Below, in pieces: positions 47,480 to 56,052 of a stretch of DNA of 64,000 bases; positions within the stretch are counted from its first letter, which is position 1; each line of letters begins with the position of its first letter. Below the pieces are notes generated by a model. It was not told the DNA's origin and ran no database searches. It saw nothing but the letters and a program-made list of their open reading frames with translations. The DNA comes from Luteimonas rhizosphaerae (lineage in GTDB: Bacteria; Pseudomonadota; Gammaproteobacteria; Xanthomonadales; Xanthomonadaceae). A program made the translations under genes and the position numbers. The stretch spans positions 124,001-188,000 of the forward strand of contig NZ_NRQR01000026.1 of NCBI RefSeq assembly GCF_002849595.1, read 5' to 3'.

Positions 47480-48210
47480 TTCGGGCTCCTCACGCGGAAC
47501 GGGCACACCCAGTCCGCACCGGTCTTGCGACCGCTGTACTGGCGCGTCTCGGCCGCGGCGCCGAAGTCGGCGAGGTTCGGGTTGATGGAACCCTGCAGCG
47601 CAATATCGCGTTCGCGGGTGGCGACCTGCATCTTCTGGTAGCGGCCGTCCTCACGCAGCTTCTCGAACTGCTGGTGGGAATTGAACACCAGTACCGGCGT
47701 GTCGAACTGGCGCGCGATGCGCGACGCCCCGGGATGCAGGCCGATGACGAAGAAGGCGTGACCGGCCAGGCTCAGGCTGAAATGCGGATCGTCGGGGTCG
47801 CGGCTCACGTCGGGGGCCCAGCGCGTGCCGCCCTTGATGTCGAGATCGTGCAGACGCTGGAGCTGCGACCAGAGCATGGCCTCGAAACGGGACTCGTCCG
47901 TGTCGCGCGGACCCTCGAAGATCGCGACGAAGGAATGCACTGTCTTGCTGTCGTCCGGTTCCTGCTCGATCTTCCGCGCGAAGCGCGCGAGCCCTTCGAG
48001 CAGCGGCGCATCGTTGATCCGGTCCCCCATCCGCCCGAACACGTGTGGCTCCAGCGCATCCTTGGCCAGGGCAGCCTTGGAGCCGACGCAGGGCCAGTCG
48101 GCCGCGCGGATCTTCTCGAAGAACAACTCGGGCAGATGGGCGGGGGACGCAATGCCTGGCGACGTGACGGGACGCGAGACATGCGGACAACGTGCGGGTG
48201 AAGAGGCCAT
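47476..48210 (-). CDS. YqcI/YcgG-family protein, candidate heme-dependent N-oxygenase
   Basis: 244 residues. The family blocks are visible: WPCVGSKAAL near the N-terminus, HSFVAIFEGP, HFSLSLAGHAFFVIGLHPGA with SRIAR after it, TPVLVFNSHQQFEKLR, and the C-terminal RDIALQGSINPNL. Characterised YqcI/YcgG members, such as GntA of guanitoxin synthesis, are heme enzymes that hydroxylate guanidine or amine nitrogens; substrate and heme binding here are inferred. It is the first gene of a two-gene operon with DUF1989. Confidence 0.85.
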   Translation of the reverse strand: MASSPARCPHVSRPVTSPGIASPAHLPELFFEKIRAADWPCVGSKAALAKDALEPHVFGRMGDRINDAPLLEGLARFARKIEQEPDDSKTVHSFVAIFEGPRDTDESRFEAMLWSQLQRLHDLDIKGGTRWAPDVSRDPDDPHFSLSLAGHAFFVIGLHPGASRIARQFDTPVLVFNSHQQFEKLREDGRYQKMQVATRERDIALQGSINPNLADFGAAAETRQYSGRKTGADWVCPFRVRSPK

Positions 48211-48508
48211 GAGTGCATCAGATCGGCTTGCGGGACTCGGAGCCTAGGCACTGGGTCGGGATGCGACTGTGTACGAACGGGACAAGCGGGACGGGTCGGT
48301 TAGAAGCAGGACAGCTTTGTGCGGCGACTGTCATAGGCCCCGACATTGCCGCGGTCAGAACGTGCAGACACTGCATCCTTTTCACTGCGGACGCGGCGGC
48401 ATCCGCGATTCGCGCCTGTCTGCAAGCGCAGACGCGTTGTCGTGATAACGCGGCGCATCACTCAAGCGAGGGTGACGGGAGGGTGCCCGGTTTCGCCACT
48501 GCTGTTGC

Positions 48509-48868
48509 TTAACGACCGCGTTGCGGCTCGCAGCCCACGCCGTCGTCGTCGCGATCAAGATGCGGGCCGTAACCCGGCTCGCCGCGATGCACCGGTGCGG
48601 CGCCGGCCTCGCGTGCCTCGGTGCAGTTGCGGAACGCACCCTGCGATCGCTGCGGCTGCAGGCCGAAGCGGGGTGACGCGGGTGCGGAGCGCGATGGCAG
48701 CGGCTGCACGGACGGCGGCGCCGATGCGGCAGGGCGATGGCAGTGGTAGTCGCCGTTCTTGCGATCGTTGTGGCAGCCGTGCCGGTCGAGCCCGCCGCCG
48801 TGCGCATGCGCCGCGCCGACGCCCAGGGCGAGGACGAGCGCGATCAGGTGGCGAGGCGGTGCGGGCAT
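48509..48868 (-). CDS. Secreted YHYH / excalibur calcium-binding protein
   Basis: 119 residues. A signal peptide (LIALVLALGVGAAHAHG) leads to a YHYH-type segment (GGLDRHGCHNDRKNGDYHCH). A Pro/Ser-rich linker connects it to a C-terminal excalibur domain with FRNCTEAREAGAAPV and the calcium loop DRDDDGVGCE. Such domains occur in secreted nucleases and surface proteins; no nuclease domain is attached here. The 298-bp gap before the YqcI/YcgG gene start holds nothing I recognise. Confidence 0.85.
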   Translation of the reverse strand: MPAPPRHLIALVLALGVGAAHAHGGGLDRHGCHNDRKNGDYHCHRPAASAPPSVQPLPSRSAPASPRFGLQPQRSQGAFRNCTEAREAGAAPVHRGEPGYGPHLDRDDDGVGCEPQRGR

Positions 48869-49077
48869 GGGTATTCGCAGTGGTGATGTTACCGACAGCC
48901 TGCACCTTCCATGCCACGGCGCGCGACCGGCACCGGGGGAACCGCGGCCCCTTTCGCACGCGACCAAGGGCGCGAATGGTCAGTCCCGCCATCGGCCGAA
49001 GCCGAAGGCCGAGGTCGATTTGATATCGTCGCGGCGGCCCAGACCGATGGACGCACCCGACGCGAGGCGATGCAGGC

Positions 49078-49767
49078 GTGAACGACGTAGACCAACCCCG
49101 GGTTGCCGTCGTCGAGGACGACGACGAGCTGCGCGAGCAGATCCTGCTGCCGTTGCTTCGCGATTCGGGTTTCAGGGCGACCGGGGTGGCGAGCGCGCTG
49201 GCCCTGTATCGCGATCTCGTCGCGAACCGTTACGACCTGGTGCTGCTCGACGTCGGGCTTCCGGACGAGGATGGCGTCGAGATCGCCCGCCATCTGCGCC
49301 AGGTGGCGCCGGCGACGGGCCTGGTGATGCTGAGCGGGCACGTCTCGGACCGCGATCGCCTGCGTGGACTCGAAGCCGGCGTGGACGCCTACCTCGACAA
49401 GCCTGTCGAGTCCGACACGCTGGTCGCCACCCTGCGCAACGTCTACCGGCGCGTGGGAACGGGCGCCGGCGAGGCCACCGGGCGCTGGCGTCTGGATGCG
49501 GCAGGCTGGCGCATCCTGTTGCCCGATGGCCGCGCGGTCGCGATGTCGCTGCCCGAACAGCAGATCATGCGTCTGCTCGCGGCAGCGCCCGGCACGCCGG
49601 TGCGCCGCGATGCGCTCATCGCCAGCCTGTCGGATGATCGGGACGGTTTCGATCCGCACCGGCTGGAAATGCTGGTCTACCGCCTGCGCCGCAAGTGCCA
49701 GGACTCGACCGGCCTGGCGTTGCCGTTACAGACGGTGCGCGGCGTGGGCTACGTCCTGGCCTGGTAG
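49078..49767 (+). CDS. OmpR-family response regulator
   Basis: 229 residues. Receiver with VVEDDDELRE, phosphoacceptor Asp58 (LVLLDVGLPDEDG), Ser in LSGHVS and Lys in YLDKPVE. The C-terminal winged helix (LPEQQIMRLLAAAPG; RLEMLVYRLRRKCQ; VRGVGYVLAW) binds DNA. It starts at GTG 49078. No kinase is adjacent; the nearest on the far side of the surface operon is at 61216-62565, a plausible partner. It lies directly upstream of the surface operon. Confidence 0.9.
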   Translation: MNDVDQPRVAVVEDDDELREQILLPLLRDSGFRATGVASALALYRDLVANRYDLVLLDVGLPDEDGVEIARHLRQVAPATGLVMLSGHVSDRDRLRGLEAGVDAYLDKPVESDTLVATLRNVYRRVGTGAGEATGRWRLDAAGWRILLPDGRAVAMSLPEQQIMRLLAAAPGTPVRRDALIASLSDDRDGFDPHRLEMLVYRLRRKCQDSTGLALPLQTVRGVGYVLAW

Positions 49768-50109
49768 GGCCCGCGACCGGCAGGTCGCATCTTCAAGGGC
49801 ATCGCGGCGTCTCCCCTTGGTGGGACCCCACGGCCCTTCTGGGCTTCGCGATCCCGTGATGTCCGGGTGTCACTCGCCGATGGCCGAGTTCCCTCACCTG
49901 GCGTGAGGTTCCGCAACACAAGGTGCGTGATTCTGGGATGCGCATCACATATAGTGCGCGCCGCACGTCTAATCAGTCCGCGGCATCGCGGTCCGGTCGG
50001 GGCGTCCGGGGAGGCGCGTGTTGGGCAACGCGCCGAAGCAGTGATGAGAGAGGCGCCGTTTGGCGCCGGAACGCATGCGCCGTTTCTGACGGCGCAAAGG
50101 GGCAGCTAC
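49768..50109 (+). promoter_or_regulatory. Leader and promoter region of the surface operon
   Basis: This 342-bp stretch precedes the giant surface protein. A good -10 (TATAGT, 49950-49955) lies in a locally AT-rich patch, with only a weak GTGATT 17 bases upstream as -35. The implied leader of about 150 bases ends in two hairpins. If the in-frame ATG at 50044 is used instead of GTG 50110, the hairpins would be coding. Confidence 0.45.
50052..50102 (+). promoter_or_regulatory. Two hairpins directly ahead of the ribosome site
   Basis: Stem 1 is GGCGCC-GTTT-GGCGCC (50052-50067). Stem 2 is GCGCCGT-TTCTG-ACGGCGC (50077-50095), followed at once by the ribosome site AAAGGGG (50096-50102) and GTG 50110. 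The spacing would let structure or a bound factor gate translation. Confidence 0.45.
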
Positions 50110-53100
50110 GTGTTCGAACAATCGCTTTCCGGCCGGGCGCGGACGACCGCGTCCGGCTTTCTGCTGGCGCTGGCCTTCACGCTGATCGCGGGCGTCTCGC
50201 ATCTGGCGATCGCGCAGTCCTCGACGGTCACCAATGTCGCAACCGTCACTGCCCCTGCGGGCCGGAACGACGTCGACCCGACCAGCAACACCGGCAGTGC
50301 CACGGTGGCGATCGGCGCGAGCGGCCCCGACTTCTGTGCGGCGGGCGATGTCTTCAGCGTCATCAACGGCGTCGGCATCTACCGCTATTCCACGGCGTCG
50401 CAGACCGACGTCCGCGTTCCGGAACTCGATGCCCCCATCACGGGCGATCTCAATGCGCTGATGGTCGATCCGAGCGGCGATCGCAGCCGGCTGCTGTTCC
50501 ACGCCGCGGGCACTGGCGTCATCTGGGCCTTCGACCCGACCCATCCCACAAGCCCCGGCTGGTACGAGACGGGCGCGGTGGTCAGTGCCAACCTGCCGCG
50601 CGCGGGGATGACGGAGTCTGGTGTCGGCTATCTGGTCAGCGCCGTGACCGGTCCGGTCACAGCCCGCGTCGCCAGCATGTACCGGCTGGAGCGCAACGGT
50701 GCCTACGGCTACACCGTCAGCGGCCCGACCACGCTGCGCTACGACGTGAGCCCGAGCGATCTGGGCTCCGGCGACATCGCGTTCGACGACCAGGGCTTCG
50801 GCTGGCTGGTCGCGGGTTCCGATCTCTATCGGGTCGACGTCACCGCCGGCACCGCCACCCGCCAGCAGAACTTCACCGGCGCGCCGACCGCCGTGAACTA
50901 CGCCGGCGCCGCTTTCGGCAGTGACGGCCGCCTGTACGTGGTGAACAACAGCGGGGGCGCGTACTACGCGATGGACCTCGACACCGGCACCATGGCGCCG
51001 GCGGGCACCTCCACGAGCGGCATGGGGCGCGATCTCGCCTCCTGTGCGTTCCCGAACATCGTGCCGCCGACGCTGCAGGCGACCAAGTCGCTGGCGTCGA
51101 TCACCCGCGGCGGCACAGCGGTGCCGCTCAGCGAGCCAGCCGCCCCGGGCGACGTCCTCGGTTACGACATCCAGATCCGCCACGTCGCGGGCACCCAGGC
51201 GGCGACCGTGTTTCCCGGCGATGTCGTCGAGACCCTGCCCGCGAATACGAGCCGCGGCGGCGCCTCGGACGACTTCACCTGCACCGGTGCGACCTGCACC
51301 AACACCGCGTCGCGCAACATCGTCGCCGGCGCCAGCACGACCTTCCGGTTCGAGGTGCTGGTCGACGCGAGCCTGCCCGCGACCACGACCGGGATCACCA
51401 ACACGGTGGCGGTCGACGGCGTCGACTGCAGCACTGCGGGGAACGACTGCACCGAAACCACACCGATCGCCCTCGCGCCGGGTCTGGACAGCGAAAAGAC
51501 GCTGACGGCAGTCAACGGGGTTCCCGTCACCGTGGTCGAACCCGTCGCCCTCGGCGACGTGCTGACCTACACCATTACCGCGACGAATGTCGGCAACGTC
51601 GTGCTGCCGACCGTGACGCTGACCGATGCCCGCATCACGCCTGGCGCCATCACCTGTGCGCCGCTCGCGACCGCTGCGGTCTGCACGCTCACGGGCACGT
51701 ACACGGTCATCGCGGCCGACATCGTCGCGGGCACCGTTTCGAACACGGCCGTCGTCACCACGCCGGACACGCCCGAGCTGTGCCCGGCCGGTGCGACCGA
51801 CGTGGCCTGCCGTCCGAGTCTCGATGTGCCGACTGCCGCCGCCGCGCCGTCCCTGACCGTGGTCAAGACCGCCGGCACGCCGACCGGCACCATCGCCGGC
51901 AGCACGATCGCGTATTCGTTCCTGGTGACCAACACCGGCAACGTGCCGCTCGCCGATCTCGCGATCGACGACGACCGGCTCGATGCCCCGGCGGTCTGTC
52001 CGGTCACCACGCTGGCACCCGCGGCGTCGACGACCTGCACCGGCACGCACACGATCACCCAGGTCGAAGTGGACGCGGGCGAGGTGCTGAACACCGCGAC
52101 CGCGACCGGCACGCCGCCGGGCGGTGGCACGACGACCAGTCCGCCGGACGATGACGACGTGACGCTGGCGGCGACGCCGTCGCTGACCGTCGTCAAGACG
52201 GCGGGCACGCCGAGCGGCAACGCGGTCGGCAGCACGATCGGCTACACGTTCCTCGTCACCAATACCGGCAACGTCACGCTGACGGGCCTCGCGATCGACG
52301 ATGCCCAGCTCGATGCCGCCGCCGCTTGCCCGGTCACCACGCTGGCGCCGGCCGCGTCGACGACCTGCACCGGTACGCACACGATCACCCAGGCCGAAGT
52401 GGATGCGGGCGAGGTACTGAACACCGCGACGGCGACCGGCACGCCGCCGGGTGGCGGCACGACGACCAGCCCGCCGGACGACGCCGACGTGGACATCGTC
52501 CGCAGTCCCGGGCTTGCGACCAACAAGGCGCTGGGCGCGAACGCCGACGAGGATGGCAGTGGCACGGTCACGCTCGGCGATACGCTGACCTACACCGTCA
52601 CCGCGACCAACACCGGCACGGTGACGCTGGCCGATGTCGACGTGCGCGACGATCGCATTACGCCCGACCGCATCGTCTGCGCCAGCCTCGCGCCGGGCGC
52701 GAGCTGCGTGCTCACCGGCACGTATGCGGTGACGCAGGCCGACGTCAATGCCGGCCAGCTGGTCAACACCGCCACCATCGCCACGGGCGAGCCCGGCGTC
52801 TGTCCTGCAGGCAGCACGTCCGCCGCGTGCAGCCCGACCGTCACTGTCGGCATCACGCCCTACGAGATCGCCGCCAACGACGACAGCTTCGGCCCGGTCA
52901 ACGGGACGGACGGCGATCCGTCGGTCGGCAACGTGCTCGACAACGACACGCTCAATGGCGTGCCCGCAACGCCGGGCACGGTGACGATCACGCCCGGCAC
53001 GGTGCCGCCGGGTCTGACGCTCGATCCCACCACGGGTGTCGTCGGTGTCGCGCCCGGCACGCCGGCGGGCAGTTACACGTTCGATTACACGATCTGCGAG

Positions 53101-56052
53101 ACGGCGAATCCGGCCAATTGCGACACCGCGACCGTGACGGTCGTGGTCGAAGCGGCCGAGATCGTCGCCACCGATGACAGCTACGGCCCGGTCAACGGCG
53201 CCGACGGCGATCCCTCGGTCGGCAACGTGCTCGACAACGACACCCTCAATGGCGTGCCGGCAACCCCGGGCACGGTCACGATCACCATTGGCGCGTTGCC
53301 GGATGGCGTCACGGTCGATCCCACCACGGGTGTCGTCGGCGTCGAGCCGGGCACGCCGGCCGGCAGCTACACATTCGAGTACACGCTCTGCGAGACGCTG
53401 AACCCGGCCAATTGCGACACCGCCACGGTGACCGTCGTGGTCGAGGCGGCCGAGATCGTCGCCAGCGACGACAGCTTCGGACCCGTCAGCGGCGCCGATG
53501 GCGATCCCTCGGTCGGCAATGTGCTCGACAACGACACGCTCAATGGCGTGCCGGCGACGCCGGACACGGTGACGATCACGACCGGCACGCTGCCGCCCGG
53601 GATCACGGTCGATACGACGACGGGTGTCGTCGGTGTCGAGCCGGGCACGCCGGCGGGCAGCTACACGTTCGAGTACACGATCTGCGAGACGCTGAACCCG
53701 GACAACTGCGACACCGCAACCGTGACGGTCGTGGTCGAGGCCCCGGCGATCGACGCGGTCGATGACGGCGCGACGACCGACCAGAACACGCCGGTCACGA
53801 TCCCGGTGCTCGACAACGACACCCTCAACGGCGTCCCGGTCGATCCGGATGCGGTCACGGTCATCGAAGTGACGCCGCCGGCCAACGGTCGCATCACGAT
53901 CAATCCGGACGGCACGATCACCTACACGCCCAACCCCGGCTTCTCGGGCGACGACGTGTTCGAGTACCAGATCTGCGAGACCAACAATCCGTCGAACTGC
54001 GCCACCGCGACGGTCACGGTCACGGTCATGCCGAACATCGTCGAGGCGATCGACGATGACGCGGGCACGGTCGAGTCCGGTGTCCCGACACCCGTCCTCG
54101 TGGTCGGCAACGACACCAGTACGGGTGCGCCTCTGGATCCCGGCTCGCTGACGATCCTGACGCCGCCCGGTCACGGCGCGGTGGACTGCGCGAACGGGAT
54201 CTGCACCTACACGCCGGCGTTCGGCTATACCGGCGAGGACAGCTTCGTCTACCGCGTCTGTGATACCTCGTACCCGACGCCGGTCTGTGACATCGCGACG
54301 GTGCTCGTCCGCGTCGAAGGCGTGGCGCCGTTGCGCGTGACCAAGACCGCCGCCGTGCGCGAGGTCAAGGTCGGCGATCTGGTGCGCTACACGGTGACGG
54401 TCGAGAACATCGGCAATACCGTGGTCTCCGGCGCCAGCGTGGTCGACACGCCGCCGGCGGGCTTCAGCTACGTCGACGGGTCGCTGGCCGCCAGCGATGG
54501 CCGCGCGCTGTCGATGACGGGCGCGCGTCCGATCCGCATCGCCAGTCTCGATCTCGCGCCGGGCGACAGCCTGACGATGAGCTACCTGCTGCGCGTGGGC
54601 GCCGGCATCCGCGCCGGTGGTCACGTCAACCAGGTGCAGGCGCAGAGCGCAGGCGGCATCGCGCTGTCCAACGTCGCGACCGCGCAGGTACAGACCGCGT
54701 TCGATCCGCTGCTCGACGACAGCCTGGTGTTCGGCACCGTGTTCGACGATCGCAACGGCGATGGCTGGCAGGCGAGCGCGGCGCTGCGCGATGTGCGCGT
54801 GCAGGGCGGCTTCGCACCGGGTGCCTACATCGCAGGTTCGACGACGATCGATCATGGCGACGGCCCGCAGCCGCTCGCCGACGCCAGCGCGCCGCTGCTG
54901 CACGGGGTAGCGCTCGACACGATCGCCGGTCGCCAGTCGGTGGCCGATCCGATCGAAGCGAACCAGATCGTGATCCGCCAGCGTCTGCGCAGTGCGGACT
55001 TCACCGGCGACTTCGTGCTGACCAGCGTCGACGGCGCGACGCTGCGCATGGCGGCCGACGGCAGCACGCGCCTGGAGCGCACTGGCGACGTGGCGAATGG
55101 GCTGTCGGCTGCCGAGCCGGTGGCGACCCGTCGCGTCTCGCAGGACGGCGAAGGCGTGCTGGTCGAGTACGTGATCGGCAACGTCGGCATCGACGAGCGC
55201 GGCATTCCGGGCGTGCGGATCGCGTCGGTGGAAGGTCTGCTGATCGAGACCGACCAGTACGGCCGCTACCACCTGGTCGACGTGCCGGGCGGGACCGCCG
55301 CGCATGGCCGCAACTTCATCCTCAAGGTCGATCCCGCGACGCTGCCGCCGGGCACCACGTTCACCACGGCCAATCCGCTGGTGCGTCGCGTGACCGCCGG
55401 TCTGCCGGTGCGCTTCGATTTCGGCGTGCGTCTGCCGGTGGTCGAGCTGCAGGCACCGGGCGAGACCGTCGAGATGACGCTGGGCGACGTGATGTTCGAT
55501 CCCGACAGCAGCGCGCTGCGCGCGGACATGCTGCCGGCGATCGAGGCGATGGCGCGCGAGGTCGACCGCCATGGCGGCGGCAGCCTCGTCATCACCGGCG
55601 AAGGTGGGCAGGAAGCGCTCGCGTTCGCACGTGCGGCGTCGGTGCGCGATGCGCTGCAGGGCAAGGTCTCGCCGGCGGCCGCGCAGGCGCTGCAGGTCGA
55701 ACTGCGCACGCGGGTCGAGGATCCGCACGCGTTGGTGGCCGGTGTCGGCAACGGCGACGTGCTGCTCGGCACGGTGCTGTTCGAGACCGACCGCGCGACG
55801 ATCCGGCCCGAATTCGCGGCACTGCTCGATGCCGTGGCCGCACGTCTGGAGACCCTGGGCGGCGGCGTGGTCGGCATCGTCGGACACACCGACGTGCGCG
55901 GCCCACATGCCTACAACGTCGATCTGGGCTTGCGCCGCGCGCGGGCGGTCTACGACGCGCTCGCAGGACGCCTGAGTCCGGAGGTGCGTGCGAAGACACG
56001 GGTCGAGGCCACGCGCGATCCGGCTGCACCGGTCGGGGAGGTGCGCAAGTGA
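50110..56052 (+). CDS. Giant secreted repeat protein with DUF11, Ig-like, SdrB and OmpA domains
   Basis: 1980 residues from GTG 50110. A signal peptide ends AIAQ near residue 37. Then come a propeller-like region (about 80-310), several DUF11/DUF7507 repeats (about 325-915, two nearly identical at 580-909), three near-identical 98-residue Ig-like units (920-1213), two more cadherin/Ig-like units, another DUF11, an SdrB-like segment (VFGTVFDDRNGDGW, about 1540), and two OmpA-like domains. The first OmpA domain is degenerate; the second (about 1880-1960) keeps GHTDVRGPHAYNVDLGLRRA for peptidoglycan binding. It is probably a long envelope-anchored adhesin or fibre. The next gene overlaps its stop by GTGA. 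ATG 50044 is an alternative start. Confidence 0.85.
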   Translation: MFEQSLSGRARTTASGFLLALAFTLIAGVSHLAIAQSSTVTNVATVTAPAGRNDVDPTSNTGSATVAIGASGPDFCAAGDVFSVINGVGIYRYSTASQTDVRVPELDAPITGDLNALMVDPSGDRSRLLFHAAGTGVIWAFDPTHPTSPGWYETGAVVSANLPRAGMTESGVGYLVSAVTGPVTARVASMYRLERNGAYGYTVSGPTTLRYDVSPSDLGSGDIAFDDQGFGWLVAGSDLYRVDVTAGTATRQQNFTGAPTAVNYAGAAFGSDGRLYVVNNSGGAYYAMDLDTGTMAPAGTSTSGMGRDLASCAFPNIVPPTLQATKSLASITRGGTAVPLSEPAAPGDVLGYDIQIRHVAGTQAATVFPGDVVETLPANTSRGGASDDFTCTGATCTNTASRNIVAGASTTFRFEVLVDASLPATTTGITNTVAVDGVDCSTAGNDCTETTPIALAPGLDSEKTLTAVNGVPVTVVEPVALGDVLTYTITATNVGNVVLPTVTLTDARITPGAITCAPLATAAVCTLTGTYTVIAADIVAGTVSNTAVVTTPDTPELCPAGATDVACRPSLDVPTAAAAPSLTVVKTAGTPTGTIAGSTIAYSFLVTNTGNVPLADLAIDDDRLDAPAVCPVTTLAPAASTTCTGTHTITQVEVDAGEVLNTATATGTPPGGGTTTSPPDDDDVTLAATPSLTVVKTAGTPSGNAVGSTIGYTFLVTNTGNVTLTGLAIDDAQLDAAAACPVTTLAPAASTTCTGTHTITQAEVDAGEVLNTATATGTPPGGGTTTSPPDDADVDIVRSPGLATNKALGANADEDGSGTVTLGDTLTYTVTATNTGTVTLADVDVRDDRITPDRIVCASLAPGASCVLTGTYAVTQADVNAGQLVNTATIATGEPGVCPAGSTSAACSPTVTVGITPYEIAANDDSFGPVNGTDGDPSVGNVLDNDTLNGVPATPGTVTITPGTVPPGLTLDPTTGVVGVAPGTPAGSYTFDYTICETANPANCDTATVTVVVEAAEIVATDDSYGPVNGADGDPSVGNVLDNDTLNGVPATPGTVTITIGALPDGVTVDPTTGVVGVEPGTPAGSYTFEYTLCETLNPANCDTATVTVVVEAAEIVASDDSFGPVSGADGDPSVGNVLDNDTLNGVPATPDTVTITTGTLPPGITVDTTTGVVGVEPGTPAGSYTFEYTICETLNPDNCDTATVTVVVEAPAIDAVDDGATTDQNTPVTIPVLDNDTLNGVPVDPDAVTVIEVTPPANGRITINPDGTITYTPNPGFSGDDVFEYQICETNNPSNCATATVTVTVMPNIVEAIDDDAGTVESGVPTPVLVVGNDTSTGAPLDPGSLTILTPPGHGAVDCANGICTYTPAFGYTGEDSFVYRVCDTSYPTPVCDIATVLVRVEGVAPLRVTKTAAVREVKVGDLVRYTVTVENIGNTVVSGASVVDTPPAGFSYVDGSLAASDGRALSMTGARPIRIASLDLAPGDSLTMSYLLRVGAGIRAGGHVNQVQAQSAGGIALSNVATAQVQTAFDPLLDDSLVFGTVFDDRNGDGWQASAALRDVRVQGGFAPGAYIAGSTTIDHGDGPQPLADASAPLLHGVALDTIAGRQSVADPIEANQIVIRQRLRSADFTGDFVLTSVDGATLRMAADGSTRLERTGDVANGLSAAEPVATRRVSQDGEGVLVEYVIGNVGIDERGIPGVRIASVEGLLIETDQYGRYHLVDVPGGTAAHGRNFILKVDPATLPPGTTFTTANPLVRRVTAGLPVRFDFGVRLPVVELQAPGETVEMTLGDVMFDPDSSALRADMLPAIEAMAREVDRHGGGSLVITGEGGQEALAFARAASVRDALQGKVSPAAAQALQVELRTRVEDPHALVAGVGNGDVLLGTVLFETDRATIRPEFAALLDAVAARLETLGGGVVGIVGHTDVRGPHAYNVDLGLRRARAVYDALAGRLSPEVRAKTRVEATRDPAAPVGEVRK
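51847..52506 (+). repeat. Two 330-bp direct repeats inside the giant gene
   Basis: Units 51847-52176 and 52177-52506 each encode a 110-residue DUF11 module starting PSLTVVKTAGTP and containing VLNTATATGTPPGGGTTTSP. They are highly similar in DNA as well as protein, so recent duplication or gene conversion is likely. Confidence 0.85.
52867..53748 (+). repeat. Three 294-bp tandem repeats inside the giant gene
   Basis: Units start at 52867, 53161 and 53455, each 98 codons with DGDPSVGNVLDNDTLNGVPA and GVVGVEPGTPAGSYTFEYT. Being exact multiples of three and very similar, they can gain or lose units by recombination without breaking the frame. Confidence 0.88.

Noticed and set aside
49900..50110. 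Possible c-di-GMP riboswitch in the leader of the surface operon
   Set aside because: The GCGCAAAGG stretch recalls the class I motif, but the conserved flanking helices and loop sequences could not be placed.
52867..53748. Tandem repeats taken as an assembly duplication
   Set aside because: The three units differ at many positions and encode graded variants of the same domain, so they are real repeats rather than a copying artefact.
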